The position numbers and the translations under genes were made by a program. Source: a virus. From it: 25,595 bases of DNA. The stretch lies in the IMG/VR virus record IMGVR_UViG_3300031658_000103, positions 1 through 25,595 of that record, one strand, 5' to 3'. This document shows positions 13,019-23,300 of the stretch, piece by piece. Numbering within the stretch: the stretch's first letter is position 1; every line of letters begins with the position of its first letter. Below the pieces are notes generated by a model, which made no database searches, was not told the origin of the DNA, and worked only from the letters and a program-made list of their open reading frames with translations.

Positions 13019-15502
13019 ATGCCCTTAATTACTGAGCAAATAAGTAACCTAATAAATGGTGTTTCACAGCAACCTCCTAGTTTACGATTAGCATCCCAAG
13101 CTGAAGTACAAGAAAATGGGATGGTTACTATTGCTGAAGGTCTTAAGAAAAGACCACCTTTAGAACATGTAGTAAAGCTTAATAACAAAACAGATACAGA
13201 TGCTAAGGTTCACTTTATAGACAGAGATGCTAATGAAAGATATGTAACTCTTATTACTTCAGATCAATTTGATACTGCATTTTCTAGTGATTACTCTGGA
13301 ACAGCTTTAGAGGTCTTTAGTATAGATGATCCTGTTAATCCTTGGGATACTTCTTTTAGTACATCTTATGGTCCTAATGATTATAGCCGTAGTCTTTCTG
13401 GTATTCAAGGAGAAGATTTAGATTACATTAGAGTTAACGATGCTAGAGATACTATTAAATTATTCACTGTAGCTGACTTTACTTTCTTATTAAATAAAAA
13501 TAAAGTTGTAGCTAAGAGTGGTCTTTCAGGTGAGATACGTGATCCTGAAGGCATTGTTTTTCTAAAGCAAGCTACCGCTGATACAACCTTTAAAGTTTTT
13601 TTAGATGGAGCTGATGTAGGTTCTATTTCAGCTGATGCTAACGCTGATACTTTAGTTAACAACATATCTACTGCTATGGCTACTCCAGGATATACAATTA
13701 CTAAGTTTGGTAGTAGTAATGTTCATGTTACTAAGAATGATGGGTCAGACTTCACACTACATGCTGAAGCTCCTGAAACTAACATGATAGCTATTAAAGA
13801 TACCATAGTAGATTTCACAGATCTTCCTGCTAGAACCAAAGATGGCTTTACTATTAAAGTAACAGGAGATCCAGAGAGTACTACAGATGATTACTGGTTA
13901 TATCATGTCAATCAATCTGATGATGATGTTGGTGAATGGGTAGAAACTGTAGAACCTGGATTAGATAATGATCTTAATGCTGCTACTATGCCTATTAAAT
14001 TAGTTAGGGCTTCTCCTTATCCTTGGGATAAAGCATTTTCTGATGACTTTGGTAGACCTAGTTTTTCTTTATCTCAAATAGAGTGGACAGAAAGAATAGC
14101 TGGTGATGAAGAAACAGCTCCAGATCCTTCTTTTATTGGTCAAAGAATTAATGACATGTCTTTCCATAAAAACAGATTGGCTATACTAGCTGGTGAGAAT
14201 GTTATACTTTCTGAATTAGGTGGGTTCTTTAACTACTATGCAACCACTGCTACAGATCTCTTAGATACAGATATGATTGATCTTTCTGCACCTACTAATG
14301 AAGTAAGTATCTTACATAACTTTGCACCCTTTAATGAAAACTTAATGATCTTCAGTGACTTTGGACAGTTTAAATTGTCAGAGTTTGCTGCTGGAGGATT
14401 GACTCCAACCAATGCTAAACTATCTTTACTAACACAGTACCAATCTGATAAACTTGTAAAACCTGTAGTTAATGGTAGAAAGATTTACTTTAGTGATGAG
14501 AATGATGGGTTCAGTGTTATACGAGAATTTGGTATCATAGAAGATTTACAAGAAGAGACAGCTGAAAATATTACAAGTCATATACCTAGTTACATAAAGG
14601 GTAAAGGCTTTGAAATTATTCCTCATGAAGAATTTTTATTTGTATTATCAGATCAGAATCTTAATGAGATATTTGCTTATAAATTCTTATTTCAATCAGG
14701 AGCAAAGAAGTTAAGTTCTTGGTCTAAGTGGGTATTCAAGCCTGAAGAAAAAGTTATAGGTATGAAGATCATAGAACATATAGCATACTTTGTTATAGTA
14801 AGACCTGATGGTACATACCTAGATAAGATGTCTTTACAAGATGCTAACCTAGTGAATCTTCCAGAGTCTGATACTCAACTTCCATTTAAGGTACACCTTG
14901 ATAGACTAGTAGAGTCTAAAGGAATATACGATATATTAACTGACATCACTACTTGGTCAGTACCTTATCCAGATAACTTTGGGTCTACCTTTAGAGTAGT
15001 CCTTGGTCCTGCGTGGACAGGTAGAGAGGGTTCTTTAGTACAAGGTATATCCCAGACTAGCAGAAGTGATACAACGCTACTGACAGCTTCTGGGGACTTC
15101 TCTAAGCATAATGTATTTATAGGTAAAGAGTACCAGTTCTTGTATGAGTTTACAGAGCCTACTATTAAAACAGAAGTACAAGGTAGACAGACTGCACTTG
15201 CAGGGGGTATACTTAAGATACGTAAGTTTAATGTAGATTACTTTCGTACTGGTTACTTTAAAATGAGAGTAACTGCTTTAGGTAGAGATGCATTTGATCA
15301 TATCTTTACAGGTAGAATACTAGGTTCTCCTCTTAATCAGATAGGAACTATACCATTTGAAACAGGATCGTTTAAGAAGTTAATATTATCTGATGCCAGT
15401 AATTTAAAAATAGAACTAATTTCTGATTCTTACTTACCATGTTCTTTTACAGGAGCTGATTGGGAAGGTAATTATGTAACTAGGACTATTAGTAGAAGGT
15501 AA
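13019..15502 (+). CDS. Tail tubular protein B / nozzle (T7 gp12-like)
   Basis: An 827-residue nozzle protein (T7 gp12 is 794). The N-terminus is diagnostic: QISNLINGVSQQPPSLR followed by QENGMVTIAEGLKKRPPLEHV. Further family blocks are the PYPWDKAFSDDFGRPSFS segment, SFHKNRLAILAGENVILSE, FNENLMIFSDFGQFKLSE, the QYQSDKLVKPVVNGRKIYFS stretch, and the C-terminal FRTGYFKMRVTALGRD region. In T7, six copies close the tail tube and hold the fibres. ATG 13019 follows the gp11 stop directly. The beta-rich fold and length support a full-length, intact gene. Confidence 0.95.
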   Translation: MPLITEQISNLINGVSQQPPSLRLASQAEVQENGMVTIAEGLKKRPPLEHVVKLNNKTDTDAKVHFIDRDANERYVTLITSDQFDTAFSSDYSGTALEVFSIDDPVNPWDTSFSTSYGPNDYSRSLSGIQGEDLDYIRVNDARDTIKLFTVADFTFLLNKNKVVAKSGLSGEIRDPEGIVFLKQATADTTFKVFLDGADVGSISADANADTLVNNISTAMATPGYTITKFGSSNVHVTKNDGSDFTLHAEAPETNMIAIKDTIVDFTDLPARTKDGFTIKVTGDPESTTDDYWLYHVNQSDDDVGEWVETVEPGLDNDLNAATMPIKLVRASPYPWDKAFSDDFGRPSFSLSQIEWTERIAGDEETAPDPSFIGQRINDMSFHKNRLAILAGENVILSELGGFFNYYATTATDLLDTDMIDLSAPTNEVSILHNFAPFNENLMIFSDFGQFKLSEFAAGGLTPTNAKLSLLTQYQSDKLVKPVVNGRKIYFSDENDGFSVIREFGIIEDLQEETAENITSHIPSYIKGKGFEIIPHEEFLFVLSDQNLNEIFAYKFLFQSGAKKLSSWSKWVFKPEEKVIGMKIIEHIAYFVIVRPDGTYLDKMSLQDANLVNLPESDTQLPFKVHLDRLVESKGIYDILTDITTWSVPYPDNFGSTFRVVLGPAWTGREGSLVQGISQTSRSDTTLLTASGDFSKHNVFIGKEYQFLYEFTEPTIKTEVQGRQTALAGGILKIRKFNVDYFRTGYFKMRVTALGRDAFDHIFTGRILGSPLNQIGTIPFETGSFKKLILSDASNLKIELISDSYLPCSFTGADWEGNYVTRTISRR

Positions 15503-15507
15503 ACATA

Positions 15508-15981
15508 ATGTTAAGGATAAGGGCGTACATGAAGCCGTATCATAGAGTATCTACATTAGATGACATGGTATATTTATCAAAGAATCTAAGGTATGAAGAT
15601 AAACGTGAAGTAGAAACACTAGGACATACTCCTGAAAAAGCTTTAGCCTTAGGCTTTGGCAACAGTAGTATCTGTAGGTCTATCATAGATGCACGTGGTA
15701 CACCTGTAGGAGTCTATGGTGTAGTCCCATTGTCTGACAAGATAGGACAGATTTGGATGTTAGGATCACAAGGTTTAGTTAAGATCAAGACTGCTTTCCT
15801 TAAACAATCTAGATCAGAGGTAGAAGGTATGAATACTATATATCCCCACCTATGTAATTTCATAGACAGCCGTAACGAGATTCACCTTAAGTGGATCCGC
15901 TGGTGTGGCTTTAAGATAATTGGAGAAAAGATGATTAATAATGTGAAGTTTTATGAGTTCTGCAAGGTGGCTAGCTTATGA
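15508..15981 (+). CDS. gp13-like protein, GNAT-type fold (DUF2833-like)
   Basis: A 157-residue protein (T7 gp13 is 138) in the gp13 position between nozzle and gp14. The pattern RGTPVGVYGVVPL, then IGQIWMLGSQGL, then FIDSRNEIHLKWIRWCGF resembles the acetyltransferase-like fold reported for this phage family, with the final W-x-x-W-C-G-F block typical of the GNAT C-terminus. In T7 the product is needed for correct assembly of the internal core; enzymatic activity is unproven. ATG 15508 has AGAAGGT a few bases upstream. The stop overlaps the next start. Confidence 0.8.
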   Translation: MLRIRAYMKPYHRVSTLDDMVYLSKNLRYEDKREVETLGHTPEKALALGFGNSSICRSIIDARGTPVGVYGVVPLSDKIGQIWMLGSQGLVKIKTAFLKQSRSEVEGMNTIYPHLCNFIDSRNEIHLKWIRWCGFKIIGEKMINNVKFYEFCKVASL

Positions 15982-16568
15982 TGCCTGAGGGTTACATGAT
16001 GTTACAAGCTTTAAGCACAGGGTTTTCTATTTTTGATAGAGCAGCTACATATAGCGACCAAACTTCTCAAGTATATGCACAGTATGATGCAGCTCAAAGA
16101 CAAGCAGCTCTCCAAAATGAAGCTACTTATAATAGTTTTCTACATTTAGGAGAAGTCCAACAATTAAATGCTAAAAAACATTCTATAGGACTTTCAGAAT
16201 TATACAGAGTTGCTAGAAGAACTAGAGCTTCTGAAAAGGTTTTAGCTTATCAGCAAGCTGGAAGTGCTTCTCAAACTGGAGCTAAAAGATTACAAGTATT
16301 AAATGCTGAAGCTCTTACAGCAGCTCGTAGAAAAAATGAGAACTTTGAAACAGTAGTTAAAGACTTTGAGAATAAAAGAAAGAATCTTACTCTTGAAAAT
16401 ATTAATGCTAATAATAAAACTTTTAGTGGTTTAAGTGCATTACCTAGCAAAACAGGACTTGTTACTGGTATTGCAGGAGATCTTATAAACGCTAAATTGT
16501 CTATAGGTTATGGAACAGATGCTTCTGGTAAAGTATTTGATAGGTTCGCTCCTGATAAAGGTAATTAA
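15978..16568 (+). CDS. Internal virion protein B (T7 gp14-like)
   Basis: A 196-residue protein, identical in length to T7 gp14. It is alanine- and glutamine-rich and largely helical (QYDAAQRQAALQNEATYNSF, RVARRTRASEKVLAYQQAGS), with the QAGSASQTGAKR stretch typical of gp14-type proteins. In T7, gp14 is ejected first and forms a pore in the outer membrane. The start is ATG 15978 or 15981, behind AAGGTGG (15963-15969), overlapping the gp13-like stop. The glycine-containing end contains no obvious membrane helix, so pore formation is inferred from the family and position. Confidence 0.88.
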   Translation: MMPEGYMMLQALSTGFSIFDRAATYSDQTSQVYAQYDAAQRQAALQNEATYNSFLHLGEVQQLNAKKHSIGLSELYRVARRTRASEKVLAYQQAGSASQTGAKRLQVLNAEALTAARRKNENFETVVKDFENKRKNLTLENINANNKTFSGLSALPSKTGLVTGIAGDLINAKLSIGYGTDASGKVFDRFAPDKGN

Positions 16569-16571
16569 ATA

Positions 16572-19500
16572 ATGGCACAATCATCAAATAGGTTTGGCTT
16601 AGATGAAGTTAACACACAGCTAACCGCACCTACTAGCAACGTCCAAGTACAAGGACCACTTAATACCAATTTAACAACTAGTACTAGATCAAAAGGATTT
16701 ACAGATTTTAGTAATGCTGTAGCAGGTCTTGCTAGAAAAAAGTTAGCTAATAAAATACATAATGATACAGTAGATGCATTGTTAGATGCTGCAGATGGTA
16801 AAGAAAGAAACAAAAAGTGGGAACCTGAAGCTGAATATGCTTTTAATTATGCCATAGATTTACAGGAATTTGATAAACTTAAGAATAATCTAGCAAATTT
16901 CTCTATTGTAGAAGGTACTAATATTCTTAATGATAGTACGTTAAGTAGAAAAGAAAAGCTTAGTAACTATCAAACAGGTATGCAAAATAATATTAATACA
17001 GCCTTACAAGCCTTTACTCCTAGTAATTATTCTAAGTTTTCTCCTTTAATTGATAAAGAATATAGTAGATATAGTCTTATTGCATCTACAGACTTAGCTA
17101 AACAAAAGAAAGAAGAAGATTCATCTACAAATGCTGCAGCTATTACTGCAAATGTTAATATTGCTTATGATGCAACAGCTAGAAATATTGCTGATCAACT
17201 GGCTGATAGAAAGGATGGTGTTGGAAAAGGCAATGATTTTTCTGGTACTGGATATGATGATGACCTTAGCCCTAAAGAATTTGCAAAATTAACTATAGAT
17301 GCTACTAATCTTGTATCTTCTAAAGGTTTGTCTGTTACTGCTTTTAACACTATAGTTAATCAAACTCAATCAACTGGAGTTGGGGCAGACAATAGAGAAA
17401 CTAAAGCAACTGTATTTGCTGCTATGATAGTTAGATTACTTAAGGCTGCTGAGGAAGGAGATTTTGTTGTTGATCGAAAAATTGTAAGTAACCTTATGAA
17501 TAAAGTTAAAGGAAATCCACAATCTCCAAATTCTACTATAAGAACTGAGATTACTGGAAATACTCCATATGGTACAATATTTAAAACTATTGAAGATGGA
17601 TTTGATAGTAATCTTAAAACAATTTTAACTAATAAAAGAACTTTAAAAAACCAAGCAATAGTTGATGCAGACAATAAAATAGGTAATATTCTATTTGATA
17701 ATGTTGAAAAGTTTACTCAAAAACAAGGGCAAGAAATGCTTAAAGGTATGGGTAATATTAATTTACAGCTAACATCAACAAAGAGATGGAATGCTTTGTT
17801 TACAGATGCAGCTCTAAATGGGTCTACTTCTGCTGCTTATGTAACAGCTTTAATAGGAGCACATAAGGCAGTCTTAAAACCTAATGGTAAGGAAATCGAT
17901 GAAATAGCTTTTTCTACCTATGTTTACGAACATAAACTTAAGCCTGAAGCAGCTACAAAATTAAGAACTGCAGTAGATCCTGAGTCCAAAGCAGCTAAAC
18001 ATAGGACTGCTGTATTACAAAACAAATCAATAGATTTACTTTTAACTAGCTTTACATCAACAACTAAAGCTTATCTTAAAAACTTAAATATAGCTGAAAT
18101 AACTAGAATAGCTAATGGTCTACAAGCAGGAGAAGCTCTTCCTAATAATTTAATATTATCAAAACTAAAAACAAAATTAGGAGCTAATTCACCTGTTTTT
18201 AATAAAGCATCTCAGATACTTAACGCTGAACTTGAGTTTACTGAACAACTAGAAAGTTTAATATTAAACAATCCTGATAAAGAACCTACAGAATTAGTTA
18301 AAGAAGCTAAACAAATGTTTAATGATTTATTTGCAGATGTTGTTACAGATAAAAAAGTTGGAACTACAGCAACAGATAGAGATCTAGAAACACTTAATAC
18401 TGTATTGGAAAAACGTAAGTTAATGGAAGCAGGTTCAGGAGCGGTAACACTTACAACAGCAGGATCAGGAAAAGGAACACTTAAAGAAGCTGCTATACAA
18501 ACAAAAACTGCATTAAGTGTAGCTTTAAATGAATCAGACAATCCTGAGGCTACTAAAAAGTATATAGAGATAGCTTCACAGGAAGTAGCAGCAGCACAAA
18601 AAGCTATATCAAATGAAGCTAATTTTAAAGTATTAACTAGAGGTGAAAAGTTAAAAATAGTAATGGCAAAAGGAGGCAGACCTACAGCTTCTGAAAGTGC
18701 TAAGAGAACTGTAGATGCTTTTGAAACTAACCCTGATGCTTTTATTGTGTTACGATCTAGAGCTTTACAAGACAAAGCTACAGAAGAAAATGTTGACAAA
18801 AAGATTAAAGCTCAAATGGAAAAGAATAGAGAAGCAGGTAAAGAAATATTTAGTATAGGTAATTTTCAACTTACAACAGATGAAGCTAAAAAAGCTTATG
18901 GAAATGTAAAGCATTATCTTAAAGGTTTTTATGATATAATTAGTGATGCAGACACTCCTGAAGCTAAAGCTGAACGACAGAAGGTTCAAGCTCAATCAGA
19001 TAAAACTACAGCTGCACTTGAAAATACAACAAAGGAGATAAATAAAAAAGATATTAGTATTCCTAGGGATGTTTCAAGTGATACATCTGGGGATGCTGAA
19101 CCTTTTCCTGTAATTAAAGAAGAAACAAAAGAATCCAACAAGGTGAGTAGCGTTGAACCTGAACTTTCAACAGCTCAAAAAATAGCTTCTGCTATTAATA
19201 CAGTTGTTGGTTCAGGAACAGCTAAAGCATTTGGAAAACCATTTGAAGAACTTCCAGAGGAAATTAAGGTTCTTCCTAAAAAGTTTCAATATATAACAGA
19301 CGAAGATGCTGTCAAAAGTATTAAAAGAAATAATCCATTTAATGTAGAAAAAGGTGAAAATTGGCAGGGATTAGTTAAGTCAGATAGTAATAGATTCTTT
19401 GCTACTGATACTCCATTAAACGGATTAAGAGCAGGATATATAAATATCTTAGCTAAACTTAAAAGAGGTAAAACTTTAGGTGAAACTATTCAAATTCTTT

Positions 19501-20384
19501 CACCAAAATCAGATAATAATCCTACTTCTGCCATGATTAAATTAGCAGAAAATATGTCTGAAGTTGGAAAAAATGATAAGTTAGAAGTTTCTATGGATAA
19601 CTTTGAAAAAATAAAACAACTTGGTTTAGGTCTTCTTAAGTTTGAAGCTCCTAACCATAATTATCCAGATAGTTTAATTGATGAAGCTGTAAAATTAGCT
19701 ATTGAGCAAAAAACAAATGTTGGATTAAAATCAACAGTTAAGGGTAAAGAATTTTATCCTCCATCAAAATCAGATTTTAAAGTAAAGAAAATTAAACCTA
19801 TAGTAGAAAAAGGTAGTATACTTAAGTCTTTATTTGAAATGCCTAGAAAGGTTTTTAATGAAGTTGTTCCTGATAATTTAAGGTTTTTTACTTCTTATTT
19901 AAAGGATAATAAAATACTAAGTCCTAATACTAAAAAACCAGTTGTTACAGAAAAAGCTTTATCTAGTGGAGTTCAGTCAGTCTTAATGAAAGCGGTTAAG
20001 AAAGCAATATCTTCTGGTAAAACTAATGTAGATTATTCTGATTATCCTGATACGTCTTTTGGAATGTCAGTTCCTGCTATAGTTGCTGCAAAAGGTAGAA
20101 GTAAAGAAGAATATAAGGAAGCTAAAGATCGTTATCCACAAGGTTGGTTAGGAAAAGCTAGGTTATTATTAGACAGCTCTGATGATGTTGTGTCAGCAGC
20201 AACCACAATAGGCGGTTTTAATTTTAAAATTATAAATGGAGATGTTGTTATTACGGATATTTATGATTTTAGTAAGTATGGTGGTAAAGAAGATTCTGCT
20301 TATGCAGAAGTTAGAAAAGATGTCCATACTAAAAAAGGTAATATTGTTTATCAAGTAAGAGCTAATTTAGGTAAACTTACATGA
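16572..20384 (+). CDS. Internal virion protein C (T7 gp15-like) with putative peptidoglycan-cleaving domain
   Basis: A 1270-residue protein, much larger than T7 gp15 (747), assigned by position between gp14- and gp16-type genes. Residues 1-~860 are mainly helical and Lys/Ala/Asn-rich, as expected for the periplasmic tunnel protein. Residues ~915-1030 form a distinct domain: R919-N-N-P-F-N, then W-x-G-L, RFFATDTPLNGLRAGYINIL, GETIQILSP and a further NNPTSAMIKL, the pattern of small phage murein-hydrolase/transglycosylase-like domains. The C-terminal ~120 residues end in GGFNFKIINGDVVITDIYDFSKYGG, perhaps another small module. AAAGG lies just before ATG 16572. The family link to gp15 is by context, not motif. 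Confidence 0.85.
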   Translation: MAQSSNRFGLDEVNTQLTAPTSNVQVQGPLNTNLTTSTRSKGFTDFSNAVAGLARKKLANKIHNDTVDALLDAADGKERNKKWEPEAEYAFNYAIDLQEFDKLKNNLANFSIVEGTNILNDSTLSRKEKLSNYQTGMQNNINTALQAFTPSNYSKFSPLIDKEYSRYSLIASTDLAKQKKEEDSSTNAAAITANVNIAYDATARNIADQLADRKDGVGKGNDFSGTGYDDDLSPKEFAKLTIDATNLVSSKGLSVTAFNTIVNQTQSTGVGADNRETKATVFAAMIVRLLKAAEEGDFVVDRKIVSNLMNKVKGNPQSPNSTIRTEITGNTPYGTIFKTIEDGFDSNLKTILTNKRTLKNQAIVDADNKIGNILFDNVEKFTQKQGQEMLKGMGNINLQLTSTKRWNALFTDAALNGSTSAAYVTALIGAHKAVLKPNGKEIDEIAFSTYVYEHKLKPEAATKLRTAVDPESKAAKHRTAVLQNKSIDLLLTSFTSTTKAYLKNLNIAEITRIANGLQAGEALPNNLILSKLKTKLGANSPVFNKASQILNAELEFTEQLESLILNNPDKEPTELVKEAKQMFNDLFADVVTDKKVGTTATDRDLETLNTVLEKRKLMEAGSGAVTLTTAGSGKGTLKEAAIQTKTALSVALNESDNPEATKKYIEIASQEVAAAQKAISNEANFKVLTRGEKLKIVMAKGGRPTASESAKRTVDAFETNPDAFIVLRSRALQDKATEENVDKKIKAQMEKNREAGKEIFSIGNFQLTTDEAKKAYGNVKHYLKGFYDIISDADTPEAKAERQKVQAQSDKTTAALENTTKEINKKDISIPRDVSSDTSGDAEPFPVIKEETKESNKVSSVEPELSTAQKIASAINTVVGSGTAKAFGKPFEELPEEIKVLPKKFQYITDEDAVKSIKRNNPFNVEKGENWQGLVKSDSNRFFATDTPLNGLRAGYINILAKLKRGKTLGETIQILSPKSDNNPTSAMIKLAENMSEVGKNDKLEVSMDNFEKIKQLGLGLLKFEAPNHNYPDSLIDEAVKLAIEQKTNVGLKSTVKGKEFYPPSKSDFKVKKIKPIVEKGSILKSLFEMPRKVFNEVVPDNLRFFTSYLKDNKILSPNTKKPVVTEKALSSGVQSVLMKAVKKAISSGKTNVDYSDYPDTSFGMSVPAIVAAKGRSKEEYKEAKDRYPQGWLGKARLLLDSSDDVVSAATTIGGFNFKIINGDVVITDIYDFSKYGGKEDSAYAEVRKDVHTKKGNIVYQVRANLGKLT

Positions 20385-20397
20385 AGGATACATATAG

Positions 20398-23300
20398 ATG
20401 GTATTAGAATTTAATCCAAACAGACAGGATGAAGCAGAGCAGTTTCATGCTGTAAAAAGAGCTAGAAAGAATTATGAAGGCTCTAAACAGGAAGAAAAGG
20501 ATATAGACACAGTAGCTTTTGAAAACGAAAGAGGAGAAGTTACTGAATTAGAAGAAGAAAAATCTAATAAAGGACATGATGGTTTTATTGAATCTGCCAT
20601 AGAATTTGTTCCTGATGTTCTTACTGGATTAGGTAGAGCAACTGAACAAGTATCAAGATCTTTAGGTGGACCTGAAAACATCTTTAATTTTGAACCACCT
20701 GATGATACAGCTAGTCATGTTATTCAAACCTTTTTTCAGTTTGCTGGTCCTGCAGCTTTAACTATAACTCCTGTAGGAAGAGCTACAGCTACTGTTGCTT
20801 TTCTAGCTAAACATAAAACAATAAAAAGAGTTTTAGATTCTGCTTTAGCAGGTCTTCCTGTAGATGCTTTTGCATTTGCACCTGAAGACGGTAATGCATT
20901 TAACTTCTTAATTACCGCTTTAGGTGTTTCTGAAGACTCTAGAACTGGTGCGGTTATTAAAGAATACTTAGCAGTAGATCCTGCTGATACAGAGCTTAAA
21001 GCCAGAGCTAAGAATGCACTAACTGGTATTGTTGGTAGTGTTATGTTTGATATGATTATTAGAATAGCTGGTGGTACTATAAAAACAGGATACAGAGCTG
21101 CTAAAAATATATCTAAAGGTAAAGTACAACTACTTGATACTGATGTTCCCCATGCTAATAAAGTCTTTTCAGGTAAAACACAGACAGATGGTACAGCTCC
21201 ATCTCCTAGTGAGTTACAGACCCCACAAATTAAAGATGAAGTAGTACCAGATGAAGGAAAGTTTTCAGATGAAGAACTTAAAGAAGTTACAGATGAATTA
21301 GGAGCTAACTTTACAGATACTTTAGATAGAGGACAAGCATCATTATCGCCAGAAGAAATGTCTTTTGTTGGAAGTAAATTTTCAAATAGAGAATCAGGTG
21401 ATATTAGAGCTGCCGATAAAGAAGTAGCTGATGGTGCTGAATTTTATCATTCCTCTACTCCTGAAGCACAAACTCAAATGAGAGAAGTATTTGAGAAGGT
21501 TTTTAATGGTGAAAAATTATCTGATATTGAATTAGATAGTATGAATCCTTTTAATCTTACTAAGCTTAATTCACCTACTGAAAGAATACAGATTATAGCA
21601 CAGTTAGGGGAGATTATGAAAGACACTCTTCCTAGAAACCTTAGTGATGCTGCTAGAGCTGCTCGTAGAGAACTCTTAGATGAACAGATAGCTAAACAAA
21701 TTAAGTTTTTTGGAGCAGATCCTGAAACGTTTCTTAAGAATCTACAGAAAGCTGCTCCTACAGTAGAAGGACAGATTCAGTTTCTTAGAGCAGGTAAAAC
21801 TTTTACTGATTTACAAGTACAAAAGGCTTTACGTGAGGTAGGAAAATCTATAGTAAAAAGAACTAAAGAGGCTACTTCCTCTGCAACAGCTCATATGCTT
21901 AATGCAATGAATGCTGCTAGAGCTACTAGTGGTCTTAATACTTCTTTTGGTAGAGGTCTTGCAGAACTTAAAAATACAGCTGATGCTGGTGATTTAGCTA
22001 GTCAGACAAATCTTATTAAAGCTAAGATGGTCAATGATATTATGGTGGCTACACCTGAATTGGGAGCTAAACGTGATGGTATACTAAATAACTTAGAAAG
22101 TTTATCTAAGCTAGAACGTGAGGCTTCTCCTGAAGATTTTGGTAAAGTAAAGAAAGAACGTACTGCTCAGGAACTTGCTGTATCTAACACTAAAAGATTA
22201 GAAAAACAATTAGCTGATTTAAAAGCTGGTAAAACAACTATTAAAAATAAACGTGAGATAACTCTAGAAGAAAAAAGACTTAAAAAAGAAATTAAAGATA
22301 TAAGAAAAGCTTCTCCTAAGAAAGTTAGGAGTGATGAAGAGTTAGCTAATGCTAATATTAAAAGAATACAACAACGTATTAAAAATCTTAAATCAGGAAA
22401 GACTCCTACTAAATCTAAAAGAGACCTAACTGAACTTGAAGAATCTTTAAGAACAGAAGAAAGAGCACTTTTAGCTGAAAAAAGAATTACTGAAATACTT
22501 TCTGCTGATGATCTACAAGCTCGTCAAAGATTACGATTTATGGAGCTTAGTCTTAAAGCTAAATCCAGAGATATTCTTACAGAAATATACATCAATGGAC
22601 TTCTTTCTAGTATTAAGACTTCTGTAGTAAATTTTACAGGTAATTCTACAGCTACAATTTCTTCTATTTTTGAAAGAGCCTATGCTGGTGCAACTAATGA
22701 TTCTATTGATGGTGTAACATTAGGTGAAGCTGCACAATTAACATGGTCTTATGTTAATTCTTTTGGGGATTTTTGGAGAACCTTTTTCTATGCAGCTAAA
22801 AATGGACCTAGTACTAATGCTATTAAAAGTGATCTTATTACTGTTCATAACCAATCTATTAGTGGTGCTATTTTAGGTATAGGAGGTAATGTAGGTAAAG
22901 CTATAGATGGTGTTGGATGGGCTGTTAATCTTCCTGGTAGAATGTTATTATCTATGGATGAAGCTTTTAAAATGATTCATTATAGAGCACAAATAGATGC
23001 TTTATCTTATAGAAAAGCACGTAATATATTAGGAGATGGAGCTAGTAACAGTGCTATAGCTTTAAAACATAGTGAAATTAAGAACGATGTATTAAACCAT
23101 AAAGATATTTTAGCTGAAGCTAAAGATTTTTCAGAACTTAATACCTTTACTAATAAACTTCCTGAAATAGATCACTTTGATTCAAAAACAAATACAACAA
23201 GACAAGTAGATGGATTATCTAGAACCTTTAAAAAGTTATTAGACAGAGATCCAACAGGACTGATGAGAACCTTTATACCTTTCTTTCAAACTCCAGTTAA

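Noticed and set aside
18212-18799. 195-codon open frame on the minus strand
   Set aside because: It lies wholly inside the intact gp15-like gene, has Ser/Val/Leu-rich antisense composition and no family pattern; a shadow of codon bias.
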